Shown here: piece after piece, positions 1 through 8,579 of the stretch
Layout: each line of letters opens with the position of its first letter
Numbering within the stretch: the first letter of the stretch is position 1
Assembly (NCBI GenBank): GCA_900542355.1
Contig: UQNE01000014.1
Coordinates: 14,896-78,895 of the forward strand
Length of the DNA stretch: 64,000 nucleotides
Source: an uncultured Bacteroidales bacterium
GTDB taxonomy: Bacteria; Bacteroidota; Bacteroidia; Bacteroidales; Paludibacteraceae
Direction: 5' to 3'
The notes under the pieces: model-generated
What the model saw: only the letters and a program-made list of their open reading frames with translations
Databases searched by the model: none
What the model was told of the DNA's origin: nothing
Translations under genes and position numbers: made by a program

Positions 1-915
1 GTGGAGATCGGTTGTGAAATCGACGCTTGCGGGGAAGATACCCTTGTGGTCTTTACCCTCGGACTCTCCGTAGAGTTGTTTCCACCACTCCGATACATAG
101 TGCAATTTGGGGTGGAAATTGACGAGCAACTCAATCTTCTTGTCCTGCTCGGTGTAGATACTATTGCGTGCGGCAGCATACTGTGCAGCGGGGTTCTGCT
201 CAAAGGGTGTATCGATACCGCATACCTCAGCCATGCGAGCGGCACCACCGATGAGGGTGCGGATGTCGAAGCCTGCGCAAGCGATAGGGAGCAAGCCTAC
301 GGGGCTAAGCACCGAGAAACGGCCACCGATGTTGTCCTCGATGACGAAAGTCTTGTAGCCCTCTTGTGTAGCGAGTGTGCGGAGTGCGCCTTTGCGGGCA
401 TCGGTGATGCAGACGATGAGGTCTTTGGCAGCCTCGACACCTTGTTGCTGCTCAAGTTGCGTCTTGAGGAGGCGGAAGGCGAGTGCAGGTTCGGTGGTAG
501 TACCGGACTTAGAGATACAGATGATACCGAAACGCTTGCCTTTGAGCAAGTTCTGGAGTTCGTAGAGGTAGTCCTCGCCGATGTTCTGACCGGCATAGAC
601 GATAGCAGGTTTATTGCCTTCGAGCCAAGCGAAAGACGATGAGAGTGCGTCGATGACGGCTTTAGCACCGAGGTAGGAGCCACCGATACCGATGCAGACG
701 ATGACTTCGCATTGTTTGCGGAGCAGGTCGGCAGTAGCCTGAATATCATCGAGTTGCGGACGGATGTCTGCGGGCAGGTTCATCCACCCTAAGAAATCAT
801 TGCCTTTGCCCGTGCCATTAACGAGCATCTCTTGGCACTCGGCTACTTTGCTTTTGTACGCATTTACCGCCTCGGCACTGACCGCCTTGGCGTAGGAAAA
901 TTGAATATCGTTCAT
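1..915 (-). CDS. pgi: Glucose-6-phosphate isomerase, N-terminal 305 codons (cut by window start)
   Basis: Interconverts glucose 6-phosphate and fructose 6-phosphate in the cytoplasm (glycolysis/gluconeogenesis). The reading frame begins at ATG 915 and runs off the left edge, so the C-terminal part is missing. Visible family motifs are [10 protein letters not shown] (sugar-isomerase phosphate loop), SKSGTTTEP and the signature [17 protein letters not shown]. It appears to be the short (about 450-residue) bacterial isomerase type. It lies 116 bp downstream of gpsA on the same strand with no recognisable promoter between, so it is probably the last gene of a lysS-gpsA-pgi transcript. The opposite strand carries a long open frame that is only a shadow. 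Confidence 0.95.
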   Translation of the reverse strand, partial: MNDIQFSYAKAVSAEAVNAYKSKVAECQEMLVNGTGKGNDFLGWMNLPADIRPQLDDIQATADLLRKQCEVIVCIGIGGSYLGAKAVIDALSSSFAWLEGNKPAIVYAGQNIGEDYLYELQNLLKGKRFGIICISKSGTTTEPALAFRLLKTQLEQQQGVEAAKDLIVCITDARKGALRTLATQEGYKTFVIEDNIGGRFSVLSPVGLLPIACAGFDIRTLIGGAARMAEVCGIDTPFEQNPAAQYAAARNSIYTEQDKKIELLVNFHPKLHYVSEWWKQLYGESEGKDHKGIFPASVDFTTDLH

Positions 916-1031
916 AGTTTTTTATATGTTGATTAGTTGATTCGTATTTTTTCTAGATATTCTAGGGGTTCTAGGATTTCTAGGGGCATTATTCATTATG
1001 CATTATTCATTATGCATTGTATTTGCCTTAG
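916..1031. repeat. Intergenic short-repeat block (CTAG-type and TTATGCATT-type)
   Basis: Contains several direct copies of a TTCTAGG/TCTAGATATTCTAGG unit followed by three copies of a CATTATTCATTATGCATT-like unit. The same two unit types recur at 31.65-31.75 kb, and the second one in many other gaps. No gene or promoter of the usual type is seen here. Confidence 0.6.
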
Positions 1032-2021
1032 TTATTGCAGTTTTTGTGTGAGTTGGCGGATGACTTGGGTAGGGGATTTGCGGTTGTAGAGTATGTCGTA
1101 CATTGCGTCCACGATAGGTAGGCTGACAGCATAACGCTCGTTGGCGCAGTGTATGGCACGCGTACCATAGTACCCTTCTGCTACCATCTCCATCTCCATC
1201 TGTGCGGCTTTGATACTGTAGCCGAGCCCAATCATCTGCCCAAACTGGCGGTTGCGTGAGAACTTAGAGTAGGCAGTAACAAGCACATCGCCGAGGTATC
1301 CGCTGGCTGTGATGTCGCGATGCGTATTGCTCACCGCTGTGGCGAAACGGAGTATCTCTTGCATAGCATTGGTGAGGAGTACGGCTTGGAAATTATCGCC
1401 ATAGTGCAGGCTATGGCACATACCGGCGGCAATGGCGTAGATGTTCTTCATCACGCTGGAATACTCCAAACCAAGGACATCGCTACTAGTGGTAGTATGG
1501 ACGAAAGAGGTTTGGAATAGGGTAGCCCACTCGTTGGCATTCTCGAGTTTCTCGCAGCCGATAGTAAGGTAACTGAGTCGTTCGAGGGCAATCTCCTCGG
1601 CGTGGCATGGGCCTGCGATGATACCTAACTGCTCCGTAGGGATTTTGAAACGCTCGTGCAGATAGTCGGTAACCAACTGATTCTCATCGGGTATCATCCC
1701 TTTGACTGCCGAGATGACAATCTTGTGCGTCATATTGCGGCGAATCTTGTTGAGAGACTGCTTGACATAAGGCGAAGGGATAGCCAGAATGAGCAAATCG
1801 GACTGCGCGACCACCTTATTAATATCGGTTGAGAAATGAATACGCGAGACATCAAACTCCGCCACACCGAGATAAGACGGGTTTCGGCCTGTGGCAACGA
1901 ACTCGTCTATCATCTCTTGGCGACGGATAAACCAATTGATTTCGGATTGGTTGGTGAGCATAATCTTGGCTAACGCCGTGGCCCACGAGCCCGAACCTAA
2001 TATAGCAACTTTATATTGCAT
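1032..2021 (-). CDS. gpsA: Glycerol-3-phosphate dehydrogenase [NAD(P)+]
   Basis: Reduces dihydroxyacetone phosphate to sn-glycerol 3-phosphate, the backbone of phospholipids; cytoplasmic. The 329-residue protein has the N-terminal Rossmann motif GSGSWATALA (residues about 9-18). It also has the LAIPS segment, the SAVKGM motif and a GPCHAEE segment in the usual GpsA order, with the catalytic-lysine region SSVMKNIYAIAAG in the C-terminal helical domain. Length is normal for the family. It sits between lysS (96 bp upstream) and pgi (116 bp downstream), both on the same strand, and is probably cotranscribed from the lysS promoter. Confidence 0.95.
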   Translation of the reverse strand: MQYKVAILGSGSWATALAKIMLTNQSEINWFIRRQEMIDEFVATGRNPSYLGVAEFDVSRIHFSTDINKVVAQSDLLILAIPSPYVKQSLNKIRRNMTHKIVISAVKGMIPDENQLVTDYLHERFKIPTEQLGIIAGPCHAEEIALERLSYLTIGCEKLENANEWATLFQTSFVHTTTSSDVLGLEYSSVMKNIYAIAAGMCHSLHYGDNFQAVLLTNAMQEILRFATAVSNTHRDITASGYLGDVLVTAYSKFSRNRQFGQMIGLGYSIKAAQMEMEMVAEGYYGTRAIHCANERYAVSLPIVDAMYDILYNRKSPTQVIRQLTQKLQ

Positions 2022-2040
2022 GTTTGTTTTTGTTCTCCGC

Positions 2041-2117
2041 TAAATGACTATTAAATATATAATTGCCATCAATTAGCCATATATTTCTGCATTATGCATT
2101 CTGCATTATGCATTGAA
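2041..2117. repeat. Intergenic short-repeat block between lysS and gpsA
   Basis: Holds an AT-rich segment (TATATAATTGCCAT type) followed by two copies of CTGCATTATGCATT. It belongs to the dispersed intergenic repeat family found throughout the window. Confidence 0.55.
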
Positions 2118-3680
2118 TCACGCTTCGGGTTTCATCGTGGGGAAAAGGAGTACCTCTTGGATGGTAGGTTGACCCGTCATGAGGATAGCGAGGCGGTCGA
2201 TACCGATACCGATACCCGATGTGGGAGGCATACCATACTCCAAGGCACGCATGAAATCGTGGTCGATAACCATAGCCTCGTCGTCGCCCTTGTCAGCAAG
2301 TTTCATCTGCTCGACAAAGCGATTGTACTGGTCGATAGGGTCGTTCAACTCGCTATACGCATTTGCTAACTCTTTGCCGTTGACCATAAGTTCAAAACGC
2401 TCGGTCAGTCCGGGTTTGGAACGGTGCATCTTGGTGAGCGGGGACATCTCGACAGGGTAGTCGGTGATGAAAGTAGGCTGAATGAAAGTGCCTTCGCAGG
2501 TCTCGCCGAAAATCTCGTCGATGAGTTTGCCCTTGCCCATGTGCTCAGTATCCTCTACGCCGTATTTCTTAGCGACTTCGCGAATCTCGTCTTCGTTCAT
2601 CGTGGAGAGGTCGAGACCTGTTTTTTCTTGGATAGCCTCGAGGATAGGCAAGCGACGATAGGGGGCTTTGAAGTCCACTTCGTGGTCGCCAATCTGCACC
2701 TTGGTGGTGCCGTTGACGGCGATGGCAATCTGCTCAAGCAGGTGCTCTGTGAAAGTCATCATCCAGTTGTAGTCCTTATACTGCACATAGAGTTCCATGC
2801 AGGTGAACTCGGGGTTGTGGCTGCGGTCCATACCCTCGTTGCGGAAGTTTCGCCCAATCTCATACACGCCCTCGAAGCCACCTACGATAAGGCGTTTGAG
2901 GTACAACTCGGTGGCGATACGCAGATACATATCTACATCCAGCGCGTTGTGGTGGGTGATGAACGGACGCGCCGATGCACCGCCCGCAATCTGCTGAAGG
3001 ATAGGCGTTTCCACCTCGGTATAGCCTGCCTCGTCGAAGACACGACGCATGGTGCGAATGATAGTGGCACGCTTGAGGAAGACATCTTTGACGCCGTCGT
3101 TGACAATCAAATCCACATAGCGTTGGCGGTAGCGTTGCTCGGGGTCGTTGAAACCATCGTAAGCCACACCATCTTTATATTTGACGATAGGCAGGGGGCG
3201 CAGGCTTTTAGCCAATACGGTGAGGCGCTTTGCATGCACCGAAATCTCGCCCATCTGCGTGCGGAAGACAAAGCCCTCAATACCGATAAAATCACCGATG
3301 TCGAGCAGTTTTTTGAACACCACATTGTACATCTGCTGCTCCACAGTAGTAGCCGTTTCGCCTTCGGGGACGGGTGCTTGGATGTCATCGCGACTGACAT
3401 ATACCTGTATACGACCTTTGGAGTCTTGCAGTTCGATAAACGAAGCCTTACCCATGATACGCTTCGACATCAGTCGGCCTGCAATACGCACCTCTTTGCC
3501 TGTGTACCACAGCGGTTTATCGGCAGCATCTTCGCTGATTTCGCCGTCTACAAAGTGGTCTTTGATGTCCTTAGAATAGCCTGTAACTACATATTCGTCA
3601 GCAGGATAGGGGTTGATACCCATATCGCGCATGGTTTGCAGACTCTGTCTGCGCACTTGTTCTTGTTCTGATAATTCCAT
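2118..3680 (-). CDS. lysS: Lysyl-tRNA synthetase, class II
   Basis: Charges tRNA-Lys with lysine in the cytoplasm. The 520-residue protein has an N-terminal OB-fold anticodon-binding domain (about residues 55-170, with GRLMSKRIMGKASF). A class II catalytic core follows, with motif 2 RNFRNEGMDRSHNPEFT and motif 3 GIGIGIDRLAILMTG near the C-terminus. Length fits bacterial LysS without the C-terminal extension seen in some Bacteroides. A Bacteroidota-type promoter lies 68 bp upstream. It is the first gene of a probable lysS-gpsA-pgi unit. Confidence 0.97.
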   Translation of the reverse strand: MELSEQEQVRRQSLQTMRDMGINPYPADEYVVTGYSKDIKDHFVDGEISEDAADKPLWYTGKEVRIAGRLMSKRIMGKASFIELQDSKGRIQVYVSRDDIQAPVPEGETATTVEQQMYNVVFKKLLDIGDFIGIEGFVFRTQMGEISVHAKRLTVLAKSLRPLPIVKYKDGVAYDGFNDPEQRYRQRYVDLIVNDGVKDVFLKRATIIRTMRRVFDEAGYTEVETPILQQIAGGASARPFITHHNALDVDMYLRIATELYLKRLIVGGFEGVYEIGRNFRNEGMDRSHNPEFTCMELYVQYKDYNWMMTFTEHLLEQIAIAVNGTTKVQIGDHEVDFKAPYRRLPILEAIQEKTGLDLSTMNEDEIREVAKKYGVEDTEHMGKGKLIDEIFGETCEGTFIQPTFITDYPVEMSPLTKMHRSKPGLTERFELMVNGKELANAYSELNDPIDQYNRFVEQMKLADKGDDEAMVIDHDFMRALEYGMPPTSGIGIGIDRLAILMTGQPTIQEVLLFPTMKPEA

Positions 3681-4010
3681 AGATGTCTTTATTAGGAGGT
3701 GCGCCTGCGATTAGCACCGAAAACACACCAAAAACTCAAATTGACCACAAAAGTACAAATAAAAATTGAATTACACAACAATCCGAGCGGTTTTGCATAA
3801 AAGTTACGCAAATTCGCTCGGAATCTTGTATATATCATATAAGGTGTAGGGGGCTTTTCTGCGGGTGTAAGGTGTGTTTGGAATACACTTTCAGCGCAGT
3901 ACCTTTGTTCGTTTTGACCACCTATTGGTGGGGGTATCGTGGGGTACGCTATATCGCCTTCTTGGGGTCGATATTGCTTTCCTTGGCTTTTATATCGCCC
4001 TCTTTGGCTT
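3681..4010. other. Gene-less gap between nitroreductase and lysS
   Basis: About 330 bp. It contains the lysS promoter (3748-3778, minus strand) and, at about 3955-4020, a short direct repeat of a CTTTGGCTTTTATATCGCC-like unit just beyond the nitroreductase stop. A 117-codon minus-strand open frame spans the lysS promoter and looks spurious. No other feature recognised. Confidence 0.5.
3748..3778 (-). promoter_or_regulatory. Promoter of lysS
   Basis: Minus strand: -33 box TTG (3776-3778), 20-nt spacer, -7 box TACTTTTG (3748-3755). This is an exact match to the Bacteroidota sigma-ABfr consensus TTG-N19-21-TAnnTTTG. Confidence 0.75.
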
Positions 4011-4685
4011 TTATGCCCAGATGGTGTGGTCTTTGCCGGAACCAATCTCGAAGTGGTACTTCACGATGCCTAAGTCCATCTTGGCAAATGGAGCCCATGA
4101 GCAGGTAGCGCGCACCTTGTCGCCTACTAACTCGAAGCGGAATTTCTGCTGATTCATAGCAGTGGGAGCCAGCAGCGCGCATTCGACACCTTGCTTAAAC
4201 CAATCGGGCATATCGCCTTGGCAAGCAGATACTTCGCTGATTGTCTTGATTTTATGGCTTATGCCTTGTGTCTGCCCATAGCCCAAGGCAATCACAGCGG
4301 TGAGTTTCTCATCTCGGTTGATACTCAGTGCGTTGCTTACTTTCTTGAAGGTCATGCCCACCCAGCAAGTGTTGAGTCCTAACTGTTGCGCCAACAGAGC
4401 CACTTGCTCACCGAAGTACCCGCAGCGTTCATCCAGTTTGTCGCCCGAACCGATGAGCGCAATGTAGTTTTTAACGCCCGAGAACTTACCGTAGTGCGCC
4501 ATAAACGAATCGAAAGCGTTGGGTTCGTTTACGACCAACTGCAAATGCAACCCGCTCTCCGTATTGAGTGCATCTATCTTGTTGCGCAAAGCGGTAACTG
4601 CTTCAGTGTCAATTGGTTGCTCGGTGTATTGCCGAACGGAATGCCGTTCCTTGACGGCTTCGGCTAAGGAAATAGTCTGTTTCAT
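4011..4685 (-). CDS. Nitroreductase-family flavoprotein
   Basis: Predicted FMN-dependent NAD(P)H oxidoreductase of 224 residues; the substrate cannot be read from sequence. The start shows the typical nitroreductase phosphate-binding segment RHSVRQYTEQPID. The middle carries YFGEQVALLAQQLGLNTCWVG and the C-terminal half LLAPTAMNQQKFRFEL, the order expected for the TM1586-like nitroreductase subfamily. It has its own promoter (4738-4768) flanked by two palindromes, at 4709-4731 and 4775-4792. The second matches one at the efflux-regulator gene at 63.0 kb, which suggests stress- or drug-responsive control. Monocistronic by position. Confidence 0.85.
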   Translation of the reverse strand: MKQTISLAEAVKERHSVRQYTEQPIDTEAVTALRNKIDALNTESGLHLQLVVNEPNAFDSFMAHYGKFSGVKNYIALIGSGDKLDERCGYFGEQVALLAQQLGLNTCWVGMTFKKVSNALSINRDEKLTAVIALGYGQTQGISHKIKTISEVSACQGDMPDWFKQGVECALLAPTAMNQQKFRFELVGDKVRATCSWAPFAKMDLGIVKYHFEIGSGKDHTIWA

Positions 4686-4708
4686 ACTTACAAAGTTTTT
4701 TTGTGCTT

Positions 4709-4731
4709 CGTAGGTGAGTATTTTACCTACG
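4709..4731. promoter_or_regulatory. Inverted repeat at the nitroreductase transcription start
   Basis: Perfect 7-bp arms CGTAGGT / ACCTACG separated by 9 nt, lying just downstream of the -7 box, where transcription should begin. Candidate repressor operator or 5' leader hairpin. Confidence 0.5.
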
Positions 4732-4737
4732 ACTGCG

Positions 4738-4768
4738 CAAAGGTACGACTATTTTGGGGTATATGCAA
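4738..4768 (-). promoter_or_regulatory. Promoter of the nitroreductase gene
   Basis: Minus strand: TTG (4766-4768), 20-nt spacer, TACCTTTG (4738-4745). Places the start of transcription near 4731, giving a leader of about 45 nt. Confidence 0.75.
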
Positions 4769-4774
4769 GGGTCT

Positions 4775-4792
4775 GCTTACGAAAATGTAAGT
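4775..4792. promoter_or_regulatory. 18-bp palindromic element upstream of the -33 box
   Basis: Sequence GCTTACGAAAATGTAAGT, arms CTTAC / GTAAG with a 6-nt centre, starting 6 nt beyond the -33 box. The same pattern at the same distance is present upstream of the TetR gene (63037-63054). Candidate binding site for a shared regulator. Confidence 0.5.
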
Positions 4793-4877
4793 AAATGGGC
4801 AAAATGGTGTATCATCTGCCCTTTAACAGCACTTTGTTGAGGTGGGTATGCGGGGGATATGGGGTTAGGATGGGACA

Positions 4878-5312
4878 CTATTGGGCTCTGAGCCAGGTTT
4901 GGCTGCGCCCGAGGATACCGCGTTTGTCGATACTGCCACGCAGCACGAGTTTGCCGTCTTTGAGAAAAATCTTTCCGTAGTAGAATTTGCCGCTTTCGGG
5001 GTCAAGCACTTTACCTCCACGCAGTTCGCCATTTTCCTCGTGCATACCGCGGATGATGAGTAGTCCTTCCAAGGGTTTGTTGTGGTCGTGCCCTTCGCAT
5101 GCCTCGCAAACCAGGTCGGCAGGACCGACCAACATCTTGGCTATCTTGCCGTAGTACAGTCCGTCTGTTGCCTTGAAAATGTGGATGATAGAATAGTTCT
5201 CGCCTGTTTTGTCATCTACGGTTTTCCAGTTGCCGACAATCTGTTGAACCTGTGAGAAGGCAGACACGGAGAGCATAGCAGCGCACACGAGTGCTACAAT
5301 TTTGTGGGTCAT
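4878..5312 (-). CDS. DUF2147-family secreted protein
   Basis: 144-residue protein with an N-terminal signal peptide (MTHKIVALVCAAMLSVSAF, cleavage probably near SAFSQ). It is followed by a DUF2147 domain: GNWKTVDDKTGE near the start, the central IYGK-type KATDGLYYGKI segment, a Cys pair CEACEG, and a C-terminal LRGSIDKRGILGRSQTW. The family is expected in the periplasm or outer membrane; its role is unknown. The ATG at 5312 is chosen because the signal peptide begins there; the frame stays open further upstream but codes for nothing recognisable. It follows the DUF1207-like gene by 52 bp and may share its transcript. Confidence 0.85.
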   Translation of the reverse strand: MTHKIVALVCAAMLSVSAFSQVQQIVGNWKTVDDKTGENYSIIHIFKATDGLYYGKIAKMLVGPADLVCEACEGHDHNKPLEGLLIIRGMHEENGELRGGKVLDPESGKFYYGKIFLKDGKLVLRGSIDKRGILGRSQTWLRAQ

Positions 5313-5364
5313 AAATGTATAGTTTTGATTACAATGGTATTTGTGTACAAATATCGCGCCAAAA

Positions 5365-6402
5365 CTATTCGAGCATGAGGCAGACGCCGATGTGGCTGAA
5401 TGAGCGGATGCTGCGGAATTCACCGTAGGGGCAGTTGCCATGGTAGGCACGAATGCCCAAGGCGATACGGGAGAAATAGCCATCGTAGCGGGGTGTGTTG
5501 TAGCGTGCACCGATGAAGGCATTGTAGGTGAAAATGCGGCTTTCGGCTTGCATAAGCGGTTGAGAATCAGTGGCTCGGTTGTCGAGATTGTAGCCATACA
5601 AGGCACGGTTGCGCACCTCGGCAGAGGCGATACCTTGAAAGCCGTGCCGGCTTGTGGGGGATTGGTATTGATATTGCAGGTAGGCTTCCCACGGCGAGAG
5701 GCGGGGCTGAGTAAGTGAGGCATCGCCATCCTCTTCATCGACTTTGTACCAGCCTTTTTGCCAATTCCATAGGAGCATAAGTCCGACTCGGAAACAATGG
5801 TTCTCGGTGTAGCGGTCCTCCGCCTCGTTGAGCGTGAAAGTGAACTCGGTGTAGTTGTAGGAAACATTGATACGCCGCAAGGCACGATCCTCGGATACTT
5901 TCTGTATCTGCATCTCGTCGCCGATATGGGTAGACTCGTGCTTGAAAGGCGACCAACTGACTGAATAGTTGCGCGCAAAACCGCGGTTGATACGGTGTAG
6001 AAAAGCAATGGTGGGTAGCGCAATGCGGTAGTCGGTATCGACGATAGGGGAGGTCTTGCCACCAAACAGATCCATCCATATATTGGCCGACATAGCCGCC
6101 GTAACACTCAGAGCCATAGTAGAATCGGCTATCTGCCCATACCAAACGGGCAGTTGAAAACCAAAGATACCGAGCGTCTGTGTGCGGTATGCCTTGCCGG
6201 AATGCTCCCAATCGTAGATAGGGTACATCGTAGAGTAGGCAAAATCTAATCGCACAAAATTGGGATGCTCGTCGGCATAGAGGCTGTGTCCGAAGGGACT
6301 GTAGCGGAACAGACCTTCACCAAAAGGCGTACTCTCGGCGTGGATAGCCGATACGCACAGCAACACTAATAACGCCGCTAATATATGCTTAAAATGTTGC
6401 AT
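5365..6402 (-). CDS. DUF1207-like outer-membrane/periplasmic protein
   Basis: 345 residues with a clear signal peptide (MQHFKHILAALLVLLCVSAIHA). The mature part is rich in aromatic, alternating beta-strand-like segments and contains HESTHIGDE (about residue 155), the hallmark of DUF1207 proteins. It also has paired aromatic strands such as YLQYQYQS and ends in a hydrophobic-aromatic stretch, suggesting a beta-barrel or outer-membrane protein. No enzymatic motif is seen. It lies upstream of the DUF2147 gene on the same strand, so the two may form an envelope pair. Function unknown. Confidence 0.75.
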   Translation of the reverse strand: MQHFKHILAALLVLLCVSAIHAESTPFGEGLFRYSPFGHSLYADEHPNFVRLDFAYSTMYPIYDWEHSGKAYRTQTLGIFGFQLPVWYGQIADSTMALSVTAAMSANIWMDLFGGKTSPIVDTDYRIALPTIAFLHRINRGFARNYSVSWSPFKHESTHIGDEMQIQKVSEDRALRRINVSYNYTEFTFTLNEAEDRYTENHCFRVGLMLLWNWQKGWYKVDEEDGDASLTQPRLSPWEAYLQYQYQSPTSRHGFQGIASAEVRNRALYGYNLDNRATDSQPLMQAESRIFTYNAFIGARYNTPRYDGYFSRIALGIRAYHGNCPYGEFRSIRSFSHIGVCLMLE

Positions 6403-6502
6403 TTTTCCTTTTGTTTAGAACTTGGTTAGGTCTCGATTAGGTCTCGACAAGGTCTCGACAAAAGTTGCCAATTTTTTCTAGTAGAGGAAAGCAAGAAATG
6501 TT
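6403..6502. repeat. GGTCTCGA-type direct repeats upstream of the DUF1207-like gene
   Basis: Three or four direct copies of a GGTCTCGAcaA-like unit at 6428-6464. Similar GGTCTCGGTA units occur at 27.70-27.73 kb and 47.05-47.10 kb. No promoter of the usual form was found here. Confidence 0.5.
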
Positions 6503-7456
6503 CTATTTTTTCTTGGTCTTGGTTGTTTCATCGGGTGCTTGCGCTACCTCGGGCAGGAGGGGACGACGATAGGCACGAATGATGAGATAGAGCCCCAACA
6601 AGATAAAGGGAATGCTCAGCCATTGCCCCATATTGAGGAGGTGTTCTGCCTCGAACGCCTCTTGGTCGTTTTTGATAAACTCCAATCCAAAGCGGGTAAC
6701 AAAGACAATCTCGAAGAATACTCCGAGGAGCAGACCTTCGCGGCGATAGGCTTTGAAATGCCAGTACATAATCTGCGTAACTACCATAGCCACAATACAA
6801 TAGAGCATCTCGTATATCTGCGTGGGATGGCAAGGTACGGTGTCTCCGTTGCGCACGAAGATGAAACCCCACGGCATCGTGGTTGGCCCGCCGTAGATTT
6901 CGCTATTCATCAGATTACCCAAGCGGATGAGGGTAGCGGTGAAGCAGACGCCTATGCAAAGGCGGTCGAGAATCCAAATCCACGAGGTTTGGTATTGCGG
7001 GTATTTGCGAAACTGCGTTTTATTGAGCAGGACGGCGGCAATCATCAGTCCGATAGCCCCTCCGTGGCTTGCCAAACCGCCTTCCCAAATCTTGAGCAGC
7101 AAGAGAGGATGCTCGATGTAGGGGTTGCGATAGTTGATTGTCCAACCGAAGATTTGCACGGGGTCGGTGGATATATTCATCATTTGGCAGTAGCGTGCGA
7201 GTGCGGGATTGGTAACATCGTGCCACTCGTAGAACCAGCAATGGCCGAGGCGTGCGCCAATGATGACACCCAATACCATCCAAATAAAGAGTTTGTCCAC
7301 CCAATCGGCGGGGCAGTGTTCGTTTTTGTAGATCTTTACCTGCATGAGGTAGCAGAAATAGATACCTAACGCCCAGAGGAGTCCGTACCAACGGATGCCT
7401 CCGTCGCCGATGTGTATGAGGATAGGGTCAACATTCCAAGTGATGAAATCGAGCAT
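6503..7456 (-). CDS. lgt: Prolipoprotein diacylglyceryl transferase
   Basis: Transfers diacylglycerol from phosphatidylglycerol to the lipobox cysteine of prelipoproteins in the inner membrane, the first step of lipoprotein maturation. The 317-residue protein has about seven hydrophobic segments. It shows the Lgt motifs GARLGHCWFYEW, GGLASHGGAIG and the signature IRLGNLMNSEIYG, plus a late HPTQIYE. The C-terminal tail is lysine-rich (TKTKKK). The many predicted lipoproteins in this window would be its substrates. It is preceded by nadK 88 bp upstream on the same strand. Confidence 0.96.
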   Translation of the reverse strand: MLDFITWNVDPILIHIGDGGIRWYGLLWALGIYFCYLMQVKIYKNEHCPADWVDKLFIWMVLGVIIGARLGHCWFYEWHDVTNPALARYCQMMNISTDPVQIFGWTINYRNPYIEHPLLLLKIWEGGLASHGGAIGLMIAAVLLNKTQFRKYPQYQTSWIWILDRLCIGVCFTATLIRLGNLMNSEIYGGPTTMPWGFIFVRNGDTVPCHPTQIYEMLYCIVAMVVTQIMYWHFKAYRREGLLLGVFFEIVFVTRFGLEFIKNDQEAFEAEHLLNMGQWLSIPFILLGLYLIIRAYRRPLLPEVAQAPDETTKTKKK

Positions 7457-7544
7457 AGTCGTTTGATTATTAGTTGATTAGTTTATTCGTTTATAGGTTT
7501 ATGTGTGGTTGAGTTGGTTTATTTTGGTTTATTCGTTTATGGGT
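7457..7544. repeat. GTTTATTCGTTTAT-type low-complexity repeat between nadK and lgt
   Basis: Several imperfect copies of GTTTATTCGTTTATGGGTTT and TTGATTAGTT units. Very similar text fills the gap between the response regulator and the kinase at 14.68-14.80 kb. Confidence 0.5.
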
Positions 7545-8420
7545 TTATCTGCCCCAATTGAGTTTGTTTCGTAGCGAATGGAGGAAACTATTCTCGCCCA
7601 CTTGCACCACTTTGATAGTGTATGGTGCGCGCTCGATATGAAGTGTAACATCGGTGCTAAGAATCTGACTTCGCCCGTCCACGCTAATCATATAACTGCT
7701 GTATCGGCTCGATACTTTGAGGTCGAAGCGCCAATCGTCGGGCACTACCAACGGCCGCACGGTAAGACTGTGTGTGGCGATAGGGGCAAGAATCAGTCCT
7801 CTTGTCTGCGGAACAAGGAGCGGTCCGCCTATAGATAGGTTGTAGGCAGTACTGCCCGTGGGGGTAGAGATGACCAAACCGTCGGCGCGATAGGTATGCA
7901 GTATCTCGCCATTGACGCTTACTTCGACCGAAATCATACTGCTCATACCTTGCTTCATAATAGCAATCTCGTTGAGGGCGTTGGGTGCCATAATCAGACC
8001 TTCGCGTCCGCAAGTAACTTGGAGAACTGAGCGTTGCTCGATAGTGTATTGCCCCTCAATCAACTGATTCATAATCATATCGACATCTTTGGTCTGCACA
8101 TCGGCCAAGAAACCGAGTTGCCCGCAGTTGACACCGATGATAGGTATGTTGCGATTGCCGATGGCTGCCGCAGTGGTTAGGAAAGTGCCGTCGCCACCGA
8201 TAGACATGGCAAAGTCAATTGGCTCGTTGTATGGGCTGGCGGGTTCTTCTTCGCCTGCCCGTGTTTCGGGGAAGGGCGGGAACTCGCGTAGGTTGAGTTC
8301 TTGGCGCAGTTCTTGGGAGAGCAGCACATTGACGCCTCTTTTCTCCATGAAAGCAAGGATATGCGACACCTCTATTAAGGTGTTTTCTTTCATCGCATTT
8401 CCAAATATAGCAATCGTCAT
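7545..8420 (-). CDS. nadK: NAD kinase
   Basis: Phosphorylates NAD to NADP in the cytoplasm. The core motif SIGGDGTFLTTAAAIG (about residues 75-90), a GVNCGQLGFLAD segment and the later TPTGSTAYNLSIGGPL loop are characteristic of the family. The open frame continues upstream to 8525, but a canonical promoter lies inside that extension (8477-8507), so the start is placed at ATG 8420 (MTIAIFGNAMKEN), giving 291 residues, normal for bacterial NadK. It heads a likely nadK-lgt transcript. Confidence 0.95.
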   Translation of the reverse strand: MTIAIFGNAMKENTLIEVSHILAFMEKRGVNVLLSQELRQELNLREFPPFPETRAGEEEPASPYNEPIDFAMSIGGDGTFLTTAAAIGNRNIPIIGVNCGQLGFLADVQTKDVDMIMNQLIEGQYTIEQRSVLQVTCGREGLIMAPNALNEIAIMKQGMSSMISVEVSVNGEILHTYRADGLVISTPTGSTAYNLSIGGPLLVPQTRGLILAPIATHSLTVRPLVVPDDWRFDLKVSSRYSSYMISVDGRSQILSTDVTLHIERAPYTIKVVQVGENSFLHSLRNKLNWGR

Positions 8421-8476
8421 TGTAGTCAGAATTTGAGTTGTAGGGTGTAGCCTTGCATAGAGCCACATATCCGCGA

Positions 8477-8507
8477 CAAAGTTACTGCTTTTTTGGCAAA
8501 TATGCAA
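8477..8507 (-). promoter_or_regulatory. Promoter of nadK
   Basis: Minus strand: TTG (8505-8507), 20-nt spacer ending AAAAAAGCAG, -7 box TAACTTTG (8477-8484). It decides the nadK start by excluding the longer open frame. Confidence 0.75.
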
Positions 8508-8525
8508 ATAAATACACCTATCCAC

Positions 8526-8554
8526 AAAAAAGGCGGGGCATAACGCCTCGCCTT
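8526..8554 (-). terminator. Intrinsic terminator of the amylase operon
   Basis: Arms AAGGCGAGGC / GCCCCGCCTT (minus-strand reading) around a 5-nt loop, followed by a T run on the minus strand. It lies 26 bp after the stop of the 446-residue amylase gene. Confidence 0.75.
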
Positions 8555-8579
8555 ATCAATTGTATATCAGTGGGATAGG

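Noticed and set aside
1..642. 213-codon plus-strand open frame
   Set aside because: Antisense shadow of pgi.
2424..3671. 415-codon plus-strand open frame
   Set aside because: Antisense shadow of lysS.
3692..4045. 117-codon minus-strand open frame
   Set aside because: Covers the lysS promoter, overlaps the nitroreductase end, and has no protein-like composition.
5313..6107. Upstream part of a 409-codon minus-strand frame ending in the DUF2147 protein
   Set aside because: Low-complexity translation overlapping the DUF1207-like gene out of frame; the true start with signal peptide is at 5312.
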